From positions 930,001 through 994,000 of the forward strand of contig NZ_CP032229.1 in NCBI RefSeq assembly GCF_004328625.1: 64,000 bases of DNA, given 5' to 3'. Source of the DNA: Streptomyces seoulensis. Lineage in GTDB: Bacteria > Actinomycetota > Actinomycetes > Streptomycetales > Streptomycetaceae. The notes under the pieces were generated by a model that was given only the letters and a program-made list of their open reading frames with translations, did no database searches and was not told the DNA's origin. Made by a program: the position numbers and the translations under genes. Below, in pieces: positions 9,971 through 21,902 of this stretch (position 1 is the first letter of the stretch; each line of letters starts with the position of its first letter).

Positions 9971-10678
9971 TCACATTCCTCGTCGGGGAGCCGGGTCGGT
10001 TCCCTGGCCGGTGGCCACCTGCCGCAGATAGGGGTTGGTGGCGCGTTCCTGGCCGATGGTGGTCTGGGGTCCGTGGCCGGACAGGACCACGGTGGAGTCG
10101 TCGAGCGGCAGGCACACGCGTGCCAGCGACCCGAGCATGTCCTCCATCGATCCGCCCGGCAGGTCGGTGCGTCCCACGGAGCCGGCGAACAGCAGATCCC
10201 CGGAGAAGAAGACCGACGGGACGTCGGCGCTCTCGGGCATCCGGAAGGTCACCGACCCCTTGGTATGGCCCGGCGCGTGGGCGACGGAGAACTCCATCCC
10301 GGCGAGGTCCAGCTTCGCGCCGTCGGTCAGCTCCCGGACGTCGTCCGGCTCCCCCACGGTCAGTTCGCCCATGAGCGGCATCCCGATGGACCGGCCGAGC
10401 GCCTTCTCCGGGTCGCTCAACATGTACCGGTCGTCGGGATGGATCCACGCGGGCACGTCGTGCGCGCCGCACACGGGGACGACGGAGGCGACATGGTCGA
10501 TGTGGCCGTGGGTGAGGACGACGGCGGTCGGCTTGAGGCGATGCTTCTTCAGCGCTTCCTCGACGCCGGGGGCGGCCTGATGGCCGGGGTCGATGATCAC
10601 GCACTCCTCACCGGCGGCGGGGGCGACGAGATAACAGTTCGTCCCCCAGGCCCCGGCGGGGAACCCGGCAATGAGCAC
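9971..10678 (-). CDS. MBL-fold metallo-hydrolase (glyoxalase II-like)
   Basis: A 235-residue metallo-beta-lactamase-fold hydrolase. The metal-binding motif HGHIDH is at residues 57-62. Further ligands are visible in [10 protein letters not shown] and [16 protein letters not shown], and the final His in [13 protein letters not shown]. This layout is that of glyoxalase II/persulfide-dioxygenase-like hydrolases; the substrate cannot be told from sequence. It sits just upstream of hisS, a common actinobacterial order. The ATG at 10678 opens with the family's typical [18 protein letters not shown]. Confidence 0.9.
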   Translation of the reverse strand: MLIAGFPAGAWGTNCYLVAPAAGEECVIIDPGHQAAPGVEEALKKHRLKPTAVVLTHGHIDHVASVVPVCGAHDVPAWIHPDDRYMLSDPEKALGRSIGMPLMGELTVGEPDDVRELTDGAKLDLAGMEFSVAHAPGHTKGSVTFRMPESADVPSVFFSGDLLFAGSVGRTDLPGGSMEDMLGSLARVCLPLDDSTVVLSGHGPQTTIGQERATNPYLRQVATGQGTDPAPRRGM

Positions 10679-10760
10679 GATCGTCCTTCGTTGTGTCGGT
10701 ACGGGAGGGCTCGCGCGCGGGCGGCCCTCGGAGGGAAGAAGCCCCTAGAGCCTACCGGCG

Positions 10761-10789
10761 CTGCCGTTTCCTCAGCGAACCCATATACG
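10761..10789 (+). promoter_or_regulatory. Possible promoter for the cyclophilin gene
   Basis: A CTGCCG hexamer, a 17-bp spacer and TATACG lie about 80 nt before the cyclophilin start. The match to the vegetative consensus is partial. The same AT-rich spot could serve the divergent MBL gene. Confidence 0.25.
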
Positions 10790-10869
10790 GTACGGGGCTA
10801 CACGCGCCTGTCGGATCACAGGACGCACACGTACCGGTCGGCATACGACACGCATGAGGGAGAAACCCG

Positions 10870-11694
10870 GTGGTCAGCCAGGAGCAGCGACGGCGTCAGC
10901 TCGCACGGGAGAAGTTCTTGCGGCAGCAGCAGCGGCGCACGGACTCGCGACGCAAGGCGCGCATGCGCAACTCGGTGATCGCGTCGGTGCTCGGCGTGAT
11001 CGTGATCGGCAGTGTGGCGCTGTACACGACGGGCGTGATGAAGGACGACGGCGACAAGAAGGTGGACGCCGCCGGGTCCTCGCCGAGCGCGCCCGCGAGC
11101 CCCAGCAAGGTCCCGGACCCCTGCGAGAAGCCGGCCAAGGGCTCGGTGAAGAAGCAGTCCTGGAAGAAGGAGCCGGCGATGTCGATCGACACGTCGGCCG
11201 ACTACACGATGAAGCTGGCCACCACCTGCGGCGACATCGGCATCGCGCTGAAGGCGTCGGCGGCCCCGCACACGGTGAACTCCTTCTCCTACCTCGCGGA
11301 CAAGGGCTTCTTCGACCACACCAAGTGCCACCGGCTGACCACGAAGGGGATCTTCGTCCTGCAGTGCGGTGACCCGACGGCCGCCGGCACCGGCGGTCCG
11401 GGCTACACGATCCCGGACGAGAACCTGAAGGACCCGAGCCTCAAGAAGAACACCTACCCGGCCGGCACGGTCGCGATGGCCAACACCGGGCAGCCGCACA
11501 CCGGTGGCAGCCAGTTCTTCCTGGTCTTCAAGGACAGCCCGCTGCCGCCCTCGTACACCCCCTTCGGCACGATCGACAAGGGCGGGATGAAGGTGCTGGA
11601 CAAGATCGCCAAGGCGGGCGAGAACACCGGCCAGGGCGACGGCGCCCCGAACGCGACGGTCGTGATCGACAAGGCGACGGTCACGAAGTCCTGA
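10870..11694 (+). CDS. Membrane-anchored cyclophilin-type peptidyl-prolyl cis-trans isomerase
   Basis: The product probably speeds proline isomerisation in exported proteins outside the membrane. A basic N-terminus (SQEQRRRQLAREKF) precedes one membrane helix at about residues 34-54 (VIASVLGVIVIGSVALYTT) and a Ser/Ala/Pro linker. A cyclophilin domain runs from about 107 to the end: TTCGDIGIALKASAAPHTVN, FFDHTKCHRL, ANTGQPHTGGSQFFLVFKD and FGTIDKGGMKVLD. Conserved active-site residues, including the SQFF block, are present, although the usual FxRV is FDHTKCHRL. The GTG at 10870 follows GGGAGA. It is divergent from the MBL-hisS pair. Confidence 0.92.
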   Translation: MVSQEQRRRQLAREKFLRQQQRRTDSRRKARMRNSVIASVLGVIVIGSVALYTTGVMKDDGDKKVDAAGSSPSAPASPSKVPDPCEKPAKGSVKKQSWKKEPAMSIDTSADYTMKLATTCGDIGIALKASAAPHTVNSFSYLADKGFFDHTKCHRLTTKGIFVLQCGDPTAAGTGGPGYTIPDENLKDPSLKKNTYPAGTVAMANTGQPHTGGSQFFLVFKDSPLPPSYTPFGTIDKGGMKVLDKIAKAGENTGQGDGAPNATVVIDKATVTKS

Positions 11695-11862
11695 CCCCGC
11701 CGGGGTGTTCCGGTCCGCCTCCGCGGGCCGGTCGCCTGCGTAATTGGGTGCCGCCGGATGCGGACAGGCCACCCGCCGGTCGCCTATGTTGGCGATGACG
11801 AAACTGTGGACGATGCCAGGGGGCCGGGAGGCTCCCCGCAGGCATCATGTGGAGGAGGCGCT

Positions 11863-13092
11863 GTGAGCAGCGACCCGTGGGGCCGCGTCGACGAGACGGG
11901 GACCGTGTACGTGCGTACGGCCGACGGCGAGCAGGTCGTCGGATCGTGGGCGGCCGGCTCCCCCGAGGAGGCGCTTGCCTACTTCGAGCGCAAGTACGAG
12001 GGCCTGGTGGTCGAGATCGGCCTCCTCGAAAAGCGCGTGCAGACCACCGATCTGTCCGCCAAGGACGCCCAGACCGCGATCGGCCACATCCGCGAGCAGG
12101 TGGACGCCCACCACGCGGTGGGCGATCTGGAGGCGCTGCGGACCCGGCTGGACAAGCTCGTCGAGAAGGTCGAGTCGCGGCGCGAGGAGCGCAAGGCGCA
12201 GCGGGCCAAGCAGTCCGACGAGGCCCGCAAGGCCAAGGAGGACCTGGTCGCGGAGGCGGAGCAGCTCGCGGCGTCCGACCAGTGGCGAGTGGCCGGTGAG
12301 CGGCTGCGGGCCCTGGTGGACACCTGGAAGGGCCTGCCGCGTCTGGACCGCAAGTCCGACGACGAGCTGTGGCACCGCTTCTCGCACGCCCGGTCGGCAT
12401 TCTCCAAGCGCCGCAAGGCGCACTTCGCGCAGCTCGACTCGCAGCGCGAGGACGCCCGGCGGGTGAAGGAGCGGCTGGTCGCGGAGGCCGAGGCGCTGTC
12501 GGGCTCGACGGACTGGGGTGTCACGGCGGCCCGGTACCGCGAGCTGATGGCGGACTGGAAGGCCGCGGGCCGCGCCCAGCGCGAGCACGAGGACGACCTG
12601 TGGAACCGCTTCCGGGGCGCGCAGGACGTGTTCTTCGCCGCCCGCAGCTCGGTGTTCGCCGAGCGGGACGCGGAGCAGGGCGAGAACCTGAAGCTGAAGG
12701 AGGCGCTGGCCGAGGAGGCCGAGCAGATCCTCCCGGTGCGCGACCTGAAGGCCGCGCGTGCCGCCTTCCGTTCGGTGAACGAGCGGTGGGAGGCCATCGG
12801 TCATGTGCCGCGCGACGCGCGGGGCAAGGTCGAGGGCCGGATGCACGCGGTGGAGCGGGCGATCCAGGAGGCCGAGGAGGCCGAGTGGCGCCGCACCAAC
12901 CCGGAGGCGCGCGCCCGTGCCGCGGGCCTGACCGGTCAGCTCCAGGCCGCCGTGGACAAGCTCCGTGGCCAGGCCGAGCAGGCTCGCGCCCAGGGCAACA
13001 CCCCCCGCGCCGACAAGCTGGAGCGTGAGCTGGAGGGCCGCCAGGCGCTGCTGGACCAGGCGCTGAAGGGTCTTGAGGAGTTCGGGGGCTGA
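11863..13092 (+). CDS. DUF349 domain-containing protein
   Basis: A 409-residue, highly charged helical protein built from several DUF349 repeats, visible as recurring LWNRF-type blocks (DELWHRFSHARSAF, EDDLWNRFRGAQDVFFAAR). Long predicted coiled-coil segments and a C-terminal helix (ADKLERELEGRQALLDQA) follow. No enzymatic motif was seen. The GTG at 11863 is fixed by a strong GGAGGAGG seven to eight bases upstream. The gene converges on relA, and the two share a terminator. Function is unknown in Streptomyces. Confidence 0.88.
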   Translation: MSSDPWGRVDETGTVYVRTADGEQVVGSWAAGSPEEALAYFERKYEGLVVEIGLLEKRVQTTDLSAKDAQTAIGHIREQVDAHHAVGDLEALRTRLDKLVEKVESRREERKAQRAKQSDEARKAKEDLVAEAEQLAASDQWRVAGERLRALVDTWKGLPRLDRKSDDELWHRFSHARSAFSKRRKAHFAQLDSQREDARRVKERLVAEAEALSGSTDWGVTAARYRELMADWKAAGRAQREHEDDLWNRFRGAQDVFFAARSSVFAERDAEQGENLKLKEALAEEAEQILPVRDLKAARAAFRSVNERWEAIGHVPRDARGKVEGRMHAVERAIQEAEEAEWRRTNPEARARAAGLTGQLQAAVDKLRGQAEQARAQGNTPRADKLERELEGRQALLDQALKGLEEFGG

Positions 13093-13123
13093 CACTCCCC
13101 CGGCCGGCTCCCGCCGCCGCACA

Positions 13124-13164
13124 CGCCGAGGGGCTCCGTACACACCGTACGGAGCCCCTCGGCG
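13124..13164. terminator. Bidirectional 17-bp terminator between DUF349 gene and relA
   Basis: A perfect 17-bp stem (13124-13140 with 13148-13164) encloses a 7-base loop and is followed on the plus strand by TTTT. It lies 32 nt after the DUF349 stop and 11 nt after the relA stop on the other strand, so it can end both transcripts. Confidence 0.88.
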
Positions 13165-13174
13165 TTTTGTGTCC

Positions 13175-15688
<2,514 letters not shown>

Positions 15689-15851
15689 GAGGACTCCTAG
15701 TGCGCGATCCGGGTCCCCCGGTCAGGCTCCGGATACCCCATGGTAGCGATCCCGTGCCCCGCCATCGCCTTCAGGCGGTGGGGAGAGCGGTCCACCAGGG
15801 GAACACGGGAGACGTGTGGTGGATTCCGGGGGCCCGGCGCCGGAAGCGGAA

Positions 15852-15896
15852 CGGCCGCGAGCGCGGGCCGGGGAAGGCCCGGTGCGCTCGCGGCCG
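15852..15896 (-). terminator. Long hairpin between apt and relA
   Basis: A 13-bp stem (CGGCCGCGAGCGC with GCGCTCGCGGCCG) continues inward as GGGCC/GGCCC with a 3-base bulge. It lies 22 nt beyond the apt stop on the minus strand and would separate the apt transcript from relA, at least in part. Confidence 0.7.
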
Positions 15897-15917
15897 CTCA
15901 GGGTCCGCCCGGTCGGT

Positions 15918-16457
15918 TCAGACCTGGAGCAGCGCCTCCAGGGGCGCGCCGTCCAGGGCGGGCTCCAGGCGGGCACGGCCCTGCAGGAAGCCCAGCTCCA
16001 TGAGGACGGCGACGCCCGAGACGCGTGCGCCGGCGCGCTCGATCAGCTTGATCGCGGCCTCGGCGGTACCGCCGGTGGCGAGCACGTCGTCCACGATGAA
16101 CACACGGTCACCCTCGGACAGGTCCTCGGCGTGCACCTCGATCTCGGCGGAGCCGTACTCCAGGTCGTACGCCTGGCGCAGCGTGGCCCCGGGGAGCTTG
16201 CCGGCCTTGCGGACGGGGATGAAGCCGAGGCCCGAGCGGACGGCGACCGGCGCGCCCAGGATGAAGCCCCGCGCCTCCAGGCCGACGATCTTGGTGGCCC
16301 CGGTGGCCGTGGCGAGCTCGGCCAGCGTGTCGGTGAGGGCCGTGAACGCGGCGGGGTCGGCCAGGAGCGGGGTGATGTCCTTGAACATCACGCCCGGCTC
16401 CGGGTAGTCGGCCACGTCGCGGATACGGCTGAGCAGCAGCTCCTGGATGGAGGTCAT
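15918..16457 (-). CDS. apt: Adenine phosphoribosyltransferase
   Basis: Salvages adenine with PRPP to AMP. At 179 residues it has the usual size. Family marks are DYPEPGVMFKDITPLLAD, GLEARGFILGAPVA, and the PRPP-binding loop VFIVDDVLATGGTAEA. The ATG overlaps the secF stop by four bases (ATGA), so it is translationally coupled to secD-secF. The secDF-apt-rel order is conserved in actinobacteria. Confidence 0.97.
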   Translation of the reverse strand: MTSIQELLLSRIRDVADYPEPGVMFKDITPLLADPAAFTALTDTLAELATATGATKIVGLEARGFILGAPVAVRSGLGFIPVRKAGKLPGATLRQAYDLEYGSAEIEVHAEDLSEGDRVFIVDDVLATGGTAEAAIKLIERAGARVSGVAVLMELGFLQGRARLEPALDGAPLEALLQV

Positions 16458-17563
16458 CGGCGCTTTCCAGAGGGTCGGCCGCGGCCCCGGTTGCGGGGCG
16501 CGGACTGGTCGCGCGGGCCCACCACAGCGGGCGCCGCGCCGTCGGACGGTTCTCCGGTGGCGGACCGGGACTCCTCCTGGGCCTCTCCGGCGGCGGCCTG
16601 GGCACGCTTGGCCAGGACCCGCTTCTTGAGGGCCTTCATCGCCGGCTCGCGCTCCTTGAGGTCGGCGACGAGCGGCGTGGCGATGAAGATCGAGGAGTAC
16701 GCGCCGGCCGCGAGGCCGACGAACAGCGACAGGGAGATGTCGTTGAGGGTGCCCGCTCCGAGGAAACCGCCGCCGATGAACAGCAGGCCCGCCACCGGGA
16801 GGAGTGCGACCACCGTGGTGTTGATGGAGCGCACCAGGGTGCTGTTGATCGAGTGGTTGGCGATGTCACTGTAGGTGAAGCGGGTCTGCTTGGTGATGTC
16901 CTTGGTCTGCTCCTTGAGGCTGTCGAAGACGACGACCGTGTCGTAGAGCGAGTAACCGAGGATGGTCAGCAGACCGATGACCGTGCCGGGCGTGACCTCG
17001 AAGCCGACGAGGGCGTAGATGCCGACGGTGATGGTGATGTCGTGGATCAGCGCGACGAGGGCCGCGATGGCCATGCGCCACTCGAAGGCGATCGCCAGGT
17101 AGATCACCACGAGCACCATGAAGATCGCCAGGCCCTGCCACGCCTTGTTGGCGATCTGCTCACCCCAGCTCGGGCCGACCAGGTCGGCGTTGAGCTTCTC
17201 GGGGTTGAGCTTCAGGTCCTTGGCGAGGGTCTGCTTGACCTCGTCGGACTTGCCGGTGTCGAGGCCGGCGATCTGGATGCGCAGGCTGCCGTTGCCGAGC
17301 TTCTGCACGACGGCCTCGTGGCCGGAGGCGTCATGGGCGTACTCCTCGACCTGGGCGACCGAGGCGCTCATCTTGGTCGGGGTGGTGAAGACGGCGCCGC
17401 CCTGGAAGTCGATGCCCATGTTCAGGCCGCGCACCGCCAGGCCGAGGATGGCCGTGATGGTGATCAGGATGGAGACGCCGTACCAGATCTTGCGCTTGCC
17501 GATGAAGTCGTAGCTGACTTCGCCGCGGTGCAGCCGCGCGCCGAGGTTACCGAGTTTCGACAT
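16454..17563 (-). CDS. secF: Protein translocase subunit SecF
   Basis: SecF works with SecD in the membrane to use the proton gradient for late steps of Sec export. The 369-residue protein has six membrane segments. The first is preceded by the SecF opening (YDFIGKRKIWYGVSILIT, MGIDFQGGAVFTT), a periplasmic P4 loop follows, and then TVIGLLTILGYSLYDTVVVFD and SINTTVVALLPVAGLLF. The C-terminal 60 residues are basic and disordered. It begins 3 nt after secD and overlaps apt by four bases. Confidence 0.97.
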   Translation of the reverse strand: MSKLGNLGARLHRGEVSYDFIGKRKIWYGVSILITITAILGLAVRGLNMGIDFQGGAVFTTPTKMSASVAQVEEYAHDASGHEAVVQKLGNGSLRIQIAGLDTGKSDEVKQTLAKDLKLNPEKLNADLVGPSWGEQIANKAWQGLAIFMVLVVIYLAIAFEWRMAIAALVALIHDITITVGIYALVGFEVTPGTVIGLLTILGYSLYDTVVVFDSLKEQTKDITKQTRFTYSDIANHSINSTLVRSINTTVVALLPVAGLLFIGGGFLGAGTLNDISLSLFVGLAAGAYSSIFIATPLVADLKEREPAMKALKKRVLAKRAQAAAGEAQEESRSATGEPSDGAAPAVVGPRDQSAPRNRGRGRPSGKRR

Positions 17564-17566
17564 CGC

Positions 17567-19348
17567 TCACGCCCCCTTGGGGTCGACGGGGCCCGTGGTG
17601 GGACCGGAGGGACGGCGGGTGCGGCGCAGCGGGGGCTTGGCGCCCAGGCTCCGCGGGTCGAGGCCGGACCACTTGTGGCCGTCGGCGAAGAACCTGCGGC
17701 GGGCCAGCAGCGTCATGAGCGGCTTGGTGAAGAGGAAGACCACCACGACGTCGAGCACGGTGGTCAGACCGAGCGTGAACGCGAAGCCCTGGACCTTGCC
17801 GACGGTCACGATGAACAGCACGGCGGCGGCGAGGAACGAAACGAAGTCGGAGACCAGGATGGTGCGCCGGGCGCGCGGCCAGGCCCGCTCGACGGCGGGA
17901 CGCAGGGTGCGGCCCTCGCGGATCTCGTCCCGGATGCGTTCGAAGTACACGATGAACGAGTCCGCGGTGATACCGATGGCGACGATGGCACCGCAGACGG
18001 CGGGCAGGTTCAGCGCGAAGCCGATGGCAGGGCCGAGCAGCGACATGATCACGTAGGTGAGGATCGCGGAGACCAGCAGGGAGGCCATGGCCACCAGCGA
18101 CAGTCCGCGGTAGTAGGCCACCAGGTAGATCACGACCAGGACGAGGCCGATGGCGCCCGCGAGGAGGCCGGCCTTGAGCTGCTCGCCGCCGAGGGCCGCG
18201 GTGACCGTGGTGACGGTCTCCTCCTGGAAGGACAGCGGGAGCGCGCCGTAGGACAGCATGTTGGAGAGGCTCTGGGCCTCCTCCTGCGTGAACCGGCCGG
18301 AGATCTCGGCCTGGCCGCCGGTGATGGCCTGCTGCACGTACGGGCTGGAGACCACGTCGCCGTCGAGGACGATGCCGAACTCGTTCTGCGGCTGCTGGTT
18401 CTTGGCCAGTTCGCCGGTGATGTCGGCGAACTTCTTGGCGCCGGAGGAGGTGAAGGTCATCTGCACCTGCCAGCCGGAGGCGCCCTGGGTGTCGAAGATC
18501 GCCTGGGCCTTCTTCACCTCGGTGCCGTCCACGGCGGCGGGGCCGAGCACGTACTTGTACCAGACCTTGTTGACCTCGCCGCAGGCCACGGTGGGCTCAC
18601 CGGGCTTGCCGGCCTTGCCGACCTTGGCGCGCTCGGCGGGCTTGGTGCAGTCCAGGGCCTGGTACTGGGCCTGGAGCTTCGCGGCGTCCGCGTTGGCACC
18701 GGGCGTCGGCGAGGGGCTGGCCGGGGCGCCGGAGGACTTGGCGCTCGGGGAGCCGGTGGGCGACGGGGTGGCGTCGGCCTTCAGCGCGTCGCTGACGGCG
18801 CGGCCCTGCGAGGTGGCCGAGGCGTTCGGCGAGGGGGCGTTGGAGGGCGAGGTCGCCTTCTGGTCGCCGGAGGGGCTGGCGGCCGGGCTCGGGGAGCCGC
18901 TGGCGCCGGAGGAGGTGCTCGGCGACGGCTTGGGGGCCGCGCCGCCGCTGGGCTCGCTGGCCAGGACCGGGCGGAAGTACAGCTTGGCGGTGGTGCCGAC
19001 CTGCTGCTGGGCCTCCTTGGAGTTGGTGCCCTTGGGGATGTTGACGATGATGTGATCGTCGCCCTGGGTCTGCACCTCGGCCTCGGAGACACCAAGGCCG
19101 TTGACACGGCGGTTCATGATGTCGACCGCGGTGTCCATGTTGGCCTTGTTGATCGCCGACCCCTGGTCGGCCTTCGCCTTGAGCGTGATGCTCGTACCGC
19201 CGGCAAGGTCGATGCCGAGACGCGGGGTGGTGTGCCCGGCGAGGAACATTCCGCCGGTCATCGCCACGATGGCGATCAGGATGAGGACCAGCGAGCGCCC
19301 TGGCTTGCTCTGGGCACTCGCGCCCCGGCCCTTCTTAGGTGCTGCCAC
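17567..19348 (-). CDS. secD: Protein translocase subunit SecD
   Basis: Partner of SecF in Sec-dependent export. The 593-residue protein starts with a basic tail and TM1 (LVLILIAIVAMTGGMFLAGH), then LGIDLAGGTSITLKAK. The P1 periplasmic head is followed by the TM2-6 block (LLAGAIGLVLVVIYLVAYYR, GITADSFIVYFERIRDE, FVSFLAAAVLFIVTVGKVQG). About 110 residues of Ser/Pro/Ala/Gly-rich low complexity interrupt the periplasmic region between VLASEPSGGAAPKPS and NADAAKLQAQY. That is longer than in proteobacterial SecD but, from memory, common in streptomycetes. It leads the secD-secF-apt run. Confidence 0.97.
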   Translation of the reverse strand: MAAPKKGRGASAQSKPGRSLVLILIAIVAMTGGMFLAGHTTPRLGIDLAGGTSITLKAKADQGSAINKANMDTAVDIMNRRVNGLGVSEAEVQTQGDDHIIVNIPKGTNSKEAQQQVGTTAKLYFRPVLASEPSGGAAPKPSPSTSSGASGSPSPAASPSGDQKATSPSNAPSPNASATSQGRAVSDALKADATPSPTGSPSAKSSGAPASPSPTPGANADAAKLQAQYQALDCTKPAERAKVGKAGKPGEPTVACGEVNKVWYKYVLGPAAVDGTEVKKAQAIFDTQGASGWQVQMTFTSSGAKKFADITGELAKNQQPQNEFGIVLDGDVVSSPYVQQAITGGQAEISGRFTQEEAQSLSNMLSYGALPLSFQEETVTTVTAALGGEQLKAGLLAGAIGLVLVVIYLVAYYRGLSLVAMASLLVSAILTYVIMSLLGPAIGFALNLPAVCGAIVAIGITADSFIVYFERIRDEIREGRTLRPAVERAWPRARRTILVSDFVSFLAAAVLFIVTVGKVQGFAFTLGLTTVLDVVVVFLFTKPLMTLLARRRFFADGHKWSGLDPRSLGAKPPLRRTRRPSGPTTGPVDPKGA

Positions 19349-19492
19349 CTTCTCGTACTCCCTCTCGGGCCTCCCGGTGCGCCGTGGGCGCCGGTGGCCA
19401 TGACATGGTGTCGGGATTCCGTGCGGGAAACAGAAGCGTCCGGGGCGTGCCGTGCGCCCGGTGCGGGGCGCCGGGACGCCCCGGGGACGTGA

Positions 19493-20032
19493 CTACTTCG
19501 CGTCGGTGTCGCCGTCGGTCTTCTTCGGCGCCTCGGCCGGCTCGGCCGCCTCCGCCTTGTTCACGACGGTGTCGTCCTTGGCGGCCTCGACGGTCCCGGC
19601 CTTGTCGGCGGGCGTCTTGTCCTCGGCGACCGGGGTCTCCTCGGCGGCGTCCTTCTTGCCGAAGTCGACGGCCTTGTGCTCGGCGTCGGCGGCGGTGAGG
19701 GAGGAGGCGTCGTCCGGGACGATCTCGGAGTCCGACTTCAGGTCGTGCTCGATGCCGTGGATGATGCGGTTGTACTCGTCGTCGGAGAGGACGGCGCCGA
19801 TCGCGTTCTTGGCGAAGATCAGCTCGACGCCCGGCCCGGCGTCGAGGAGGACGGTGTCCTCCGTGACCTCCTTGACCGTCGCGTACATCCCCCCGATCGT
19901 GCGCACACCCGAACCGGGCTGCATCTCGTTCCGCATGTTGGCGGCCTGCTGCTGCTTCTTCTTGGCCGAGCGCGTCATCAGGAACATGACCGCGATGAGC
20001 ACGATGAAGGGGAGAAGGGTGTAGACATTCAC
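19493..20032 (-). CDS. yajC: Preprotein translocase subunit YajC
   Basis: YajC is the small single-pass accessory of SecDF. The N-terminal helix (YTLLPFIVLIAVMFLMTRS) is followed by KKKQQQAANMRNEMQPGSGV, the YajC signature, then a beta-rich cytoplasmic domain. Unlike the ~100-residue E. coli protein, this one has about 85 extra acidic Ala/Thr/Asp/Glu-rich residues at the C-terminus. The GTG at 20032 has AAGGA 11 nt upstream; longer frames add only basic residues without a ribosome site. It precedes secD by 144 nt. Confidence 0.93.
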   Translation of the reverse strand: MNVYTLLPFIVLIAVMFLMTRSAKKKQQQAANMRNEMQPGSGVRTIGGMYATVKEVTEDTVLLDAGPGVELIFAKNAIGAVLSDDEYNRIIHGIEHDLKSDSEIVPDDASSLTAADAEHKAVDFGKKDAAEETPVAEDKTPADKAGTVEAAKDDTVVNKAEAAEPAEAPKKTDGDTDAK

Positions 20033-20195
20033 GAGGCGGAATTTCCTTCGCGTGACCGCGCGGTGAGCGGCCTGTTGGAGGGGGCTGGTCGGCGTCGCCC
20101 GCAAGGGCGGCATCGGCGGAGTCTAAGCGAGTCCGCGCGCATGGAACAACGCTCAGCATGGCACCTGGGTTCCTCCTGGGGCCAATGCGCCGGTC

Positions 20196-21266
20196 TCACG
20201 CCCCGAACAGGTCCTGTTGTCCGTTTCCGGTGACCGGCCGCTGCGGCGGGGTGAGGCCGAGGTGCGCCCAGGCCGCCGGGGTCGCCACGCGCCCGCGCGG
20301 GGTGCGGGCGAGCAGACCCTCGCGCACCAGGAACGGTTCGGCGACCTCCTCCACCGTCTCCCGCTCCTCCCCCACCGCGACGGCCAGCGTGGACAGGCCG
20401 ACCGGGCCGCCGCCGAACAGCTTCAGCAGCGCCTCCAGCACGCCCCGGTCGAGCCGGTCGAGGCCGCGCTCGTCCACCTCGTACACGGCGAGGGCGGCGG
20501 CGGCGATGTCCTCGGTGATCAGGCCGTCCGCCTTGACCTGGGCGTAGTCCCGCACCCGGCGCAGCAGCCGGTTGGCGATCCGGGGCGTGCCGCGCGAGCG
20601 GCCGGCGATCTCGGCGGCGCCTGACGGGTCGATCTCGACGTCCAGCAGGGCGGCCGAGCGGTGCACGACCCGCTGGAGTTCGCGGGGCTCGTAGAACTCC
20701 ATGTGCGCGGTGAAGCCGAAGCGGTCGCGCAGCGGGGGCGGCAGCAGGCCCGCGCGGGTGGTGGCGCCGACCAGGGTGAAGGGGGGCAGTTCCAGCGGGA
20801 TGGCGGTGGCGCCGGGGCCCTTGCCGACGATGACGTCGACCCGGAAGTCCTCCATCGCCATGTACAGCATCTCCTCGGCGGGCCGGGACATGCGGTGGAT
20901 CTCGTCCAGGAAGAGGACCTCGCCCTCCTGGAGGGAGGAGAGGATCGCGGCGAGGTCGCCGGCGTGCTGGATGGCGGGGCCGGAGGTGATGCGGATGGGG
21001 GCGCCCATCTCGGCCGCGATGATCATCGACAGGGTGGTCTTGCCGAGGCCGGGGGCGCCGGAGAGCAGCACGTGGTCGGCGGTGGCTCCGCGCGCGCGGG
21101 CGGCGCGCAGCACGAGGTCGAGCTGTTCGCGCACCTTCTCCTGGCCGATGAACTCGCCGAGGTCCTTGGGGCGCAGGGCGGCTTCGACGGCTTGGTCCTC
21201 CCGGTCGGCGGCGGTGTCCACCAGCCGTTCCGCGGCGGCGCCGTCCGTCGTGTCGTCCCAGTTCAC
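20196..21266 (-). CDS. ruvB: Holliday junction branch migration ATPase RuvB
   Basis: Hexameric AAA+ motor for branch migration with RuvA. The 356 residues show [18 protein letters not shown], Walker A ([16 protein letters not shown]), Walker B ([12 protein letters not shown]), the RuvB beta-hairpin region, sensor 1 ([20 protein letters not shown]) and a C-terminal winged helix ([13 protein letters not shown]). It starts 30 nt after ruvA, giving the standard ruvCAB operon. Confidence 0.98.
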   Translation of the reverse strand: MNWDDTTDGAAAERLVDTAADREDQAVEAALRPKDLGEFIGQEKVREQLDLVLRAARARGATADHVLLSGAPGLGKTTLSMIIAAEMGAPIRITSGPAIQHAGDLAAILSSLQEGEVLFLDEIHRMSRPAEEMLYMAMEDFRVDVIVGKGPGATAIPLELPPFTLVGATTRAGLLPPPLRDRFGFTAHMEFYEPRELQRVVHRSAALLDVEIDPSGAAEIAGRSRGTPRIANRLLRRVRDYAQVKADGLITEDIAAAALAVYEVDERGLDRLDRGVLEALLKLFGGGPVGLSTLAVAVGEERETVEEVAEPFLVREGLLARTPRGRVATPAAWAHLGLTPPQRPVTGNGQQDLFGA

Positions 21267-21296
21267 TTCAGGTGCTCCTAGCGGGATGCGCGCGGG

Positions 21297-21902
21297 TCAG
21301 CGGGCGCGGTTCAGGGTCTGGAGGGCGGCCTTGAGCAGCTGGCCGACCTGGGGGGTACCGCCCGCCGCCTCGGCCTGGGGGGTCACGGCGGTGACGGCCT
21401 CGTCGGCCTCGCGGGTGGCGTACCCCAGGCCGATGAGGGCCGCGTGCAGCTGGTCGCGCCAGCCCTGACTCACCGAGGCGCCGACTGCGGGGGCGCCGAT
21501 GGGGGCGCCGAGCCGGTCCTTCAGCTCCAGCAGCAGCTTCTGGGCGCCCTTCTTGCCGATGCCGGGCACGGCGGTGAGGGCCTTCTCGTCGGCGGTGGCG
21601 ACGGCGCGGCGCAGCGTGTCCGGGCGGTGGGTGGCGAGCATGGCCTGGGCGAGGCGGGGGCCGACGCCGCTGGCGGTCTGGAGCAGCTCGAAGACCTGGC
21701 GCTCGTCGTCGTCGGCGAAGCCGTACAGGGTGAGCGAGTCCTCGCGGACGACGAGGGAGGTGTGCAGCCGGGCGGCCTGGCCGACGCGGAGTTTCGCCAG
21801 GGTGTCGGGGGTGCACTGGACGGCCATGCCGACCCCGCCGACCTCGACGACCGCCGAGTCGGGGGCGAGGGCGGCGACGGTGCCGCTGACGAAGGCGATC
21901 AT
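21297..21902 (-). CDS. ruvA: Holliday junction DNA-binding protein RuvA
   Basis: The tetrameric junction-binding subunit, 201 residues. It has an N-terminal OB fold ([40 protein letters not shown]), two helix-hairpin-helix motifs ([32 protein letters not shown]) and a C-terminal RuvB-binding helix bundle ([16 protein letters not shown]). The ATG overlaps the ruvC stop by four bases, indicating coupling. The start is set by family alignment; a longer upstream frame is only an antisense-like extension into ruvC. Confidence 0.97.
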   Translation of the reverse strand: MIAFVSGTVAALAPDSAVVEVGGVGMAVQCTPDTLAKLRVGQAARLHTSLVVREDSLTLYGFADDDERQVFELLQTASGVGPRLAQAMLATHRPDTLRRAVATADEKALTAVPGIGKKGAQKLLLELKDRLGAPIGAPAVGASVSQGWRDQLHAALIGLGYATREADEAVTAVTPQAEAAGGTPQVGQLLKAALQTLNRAR

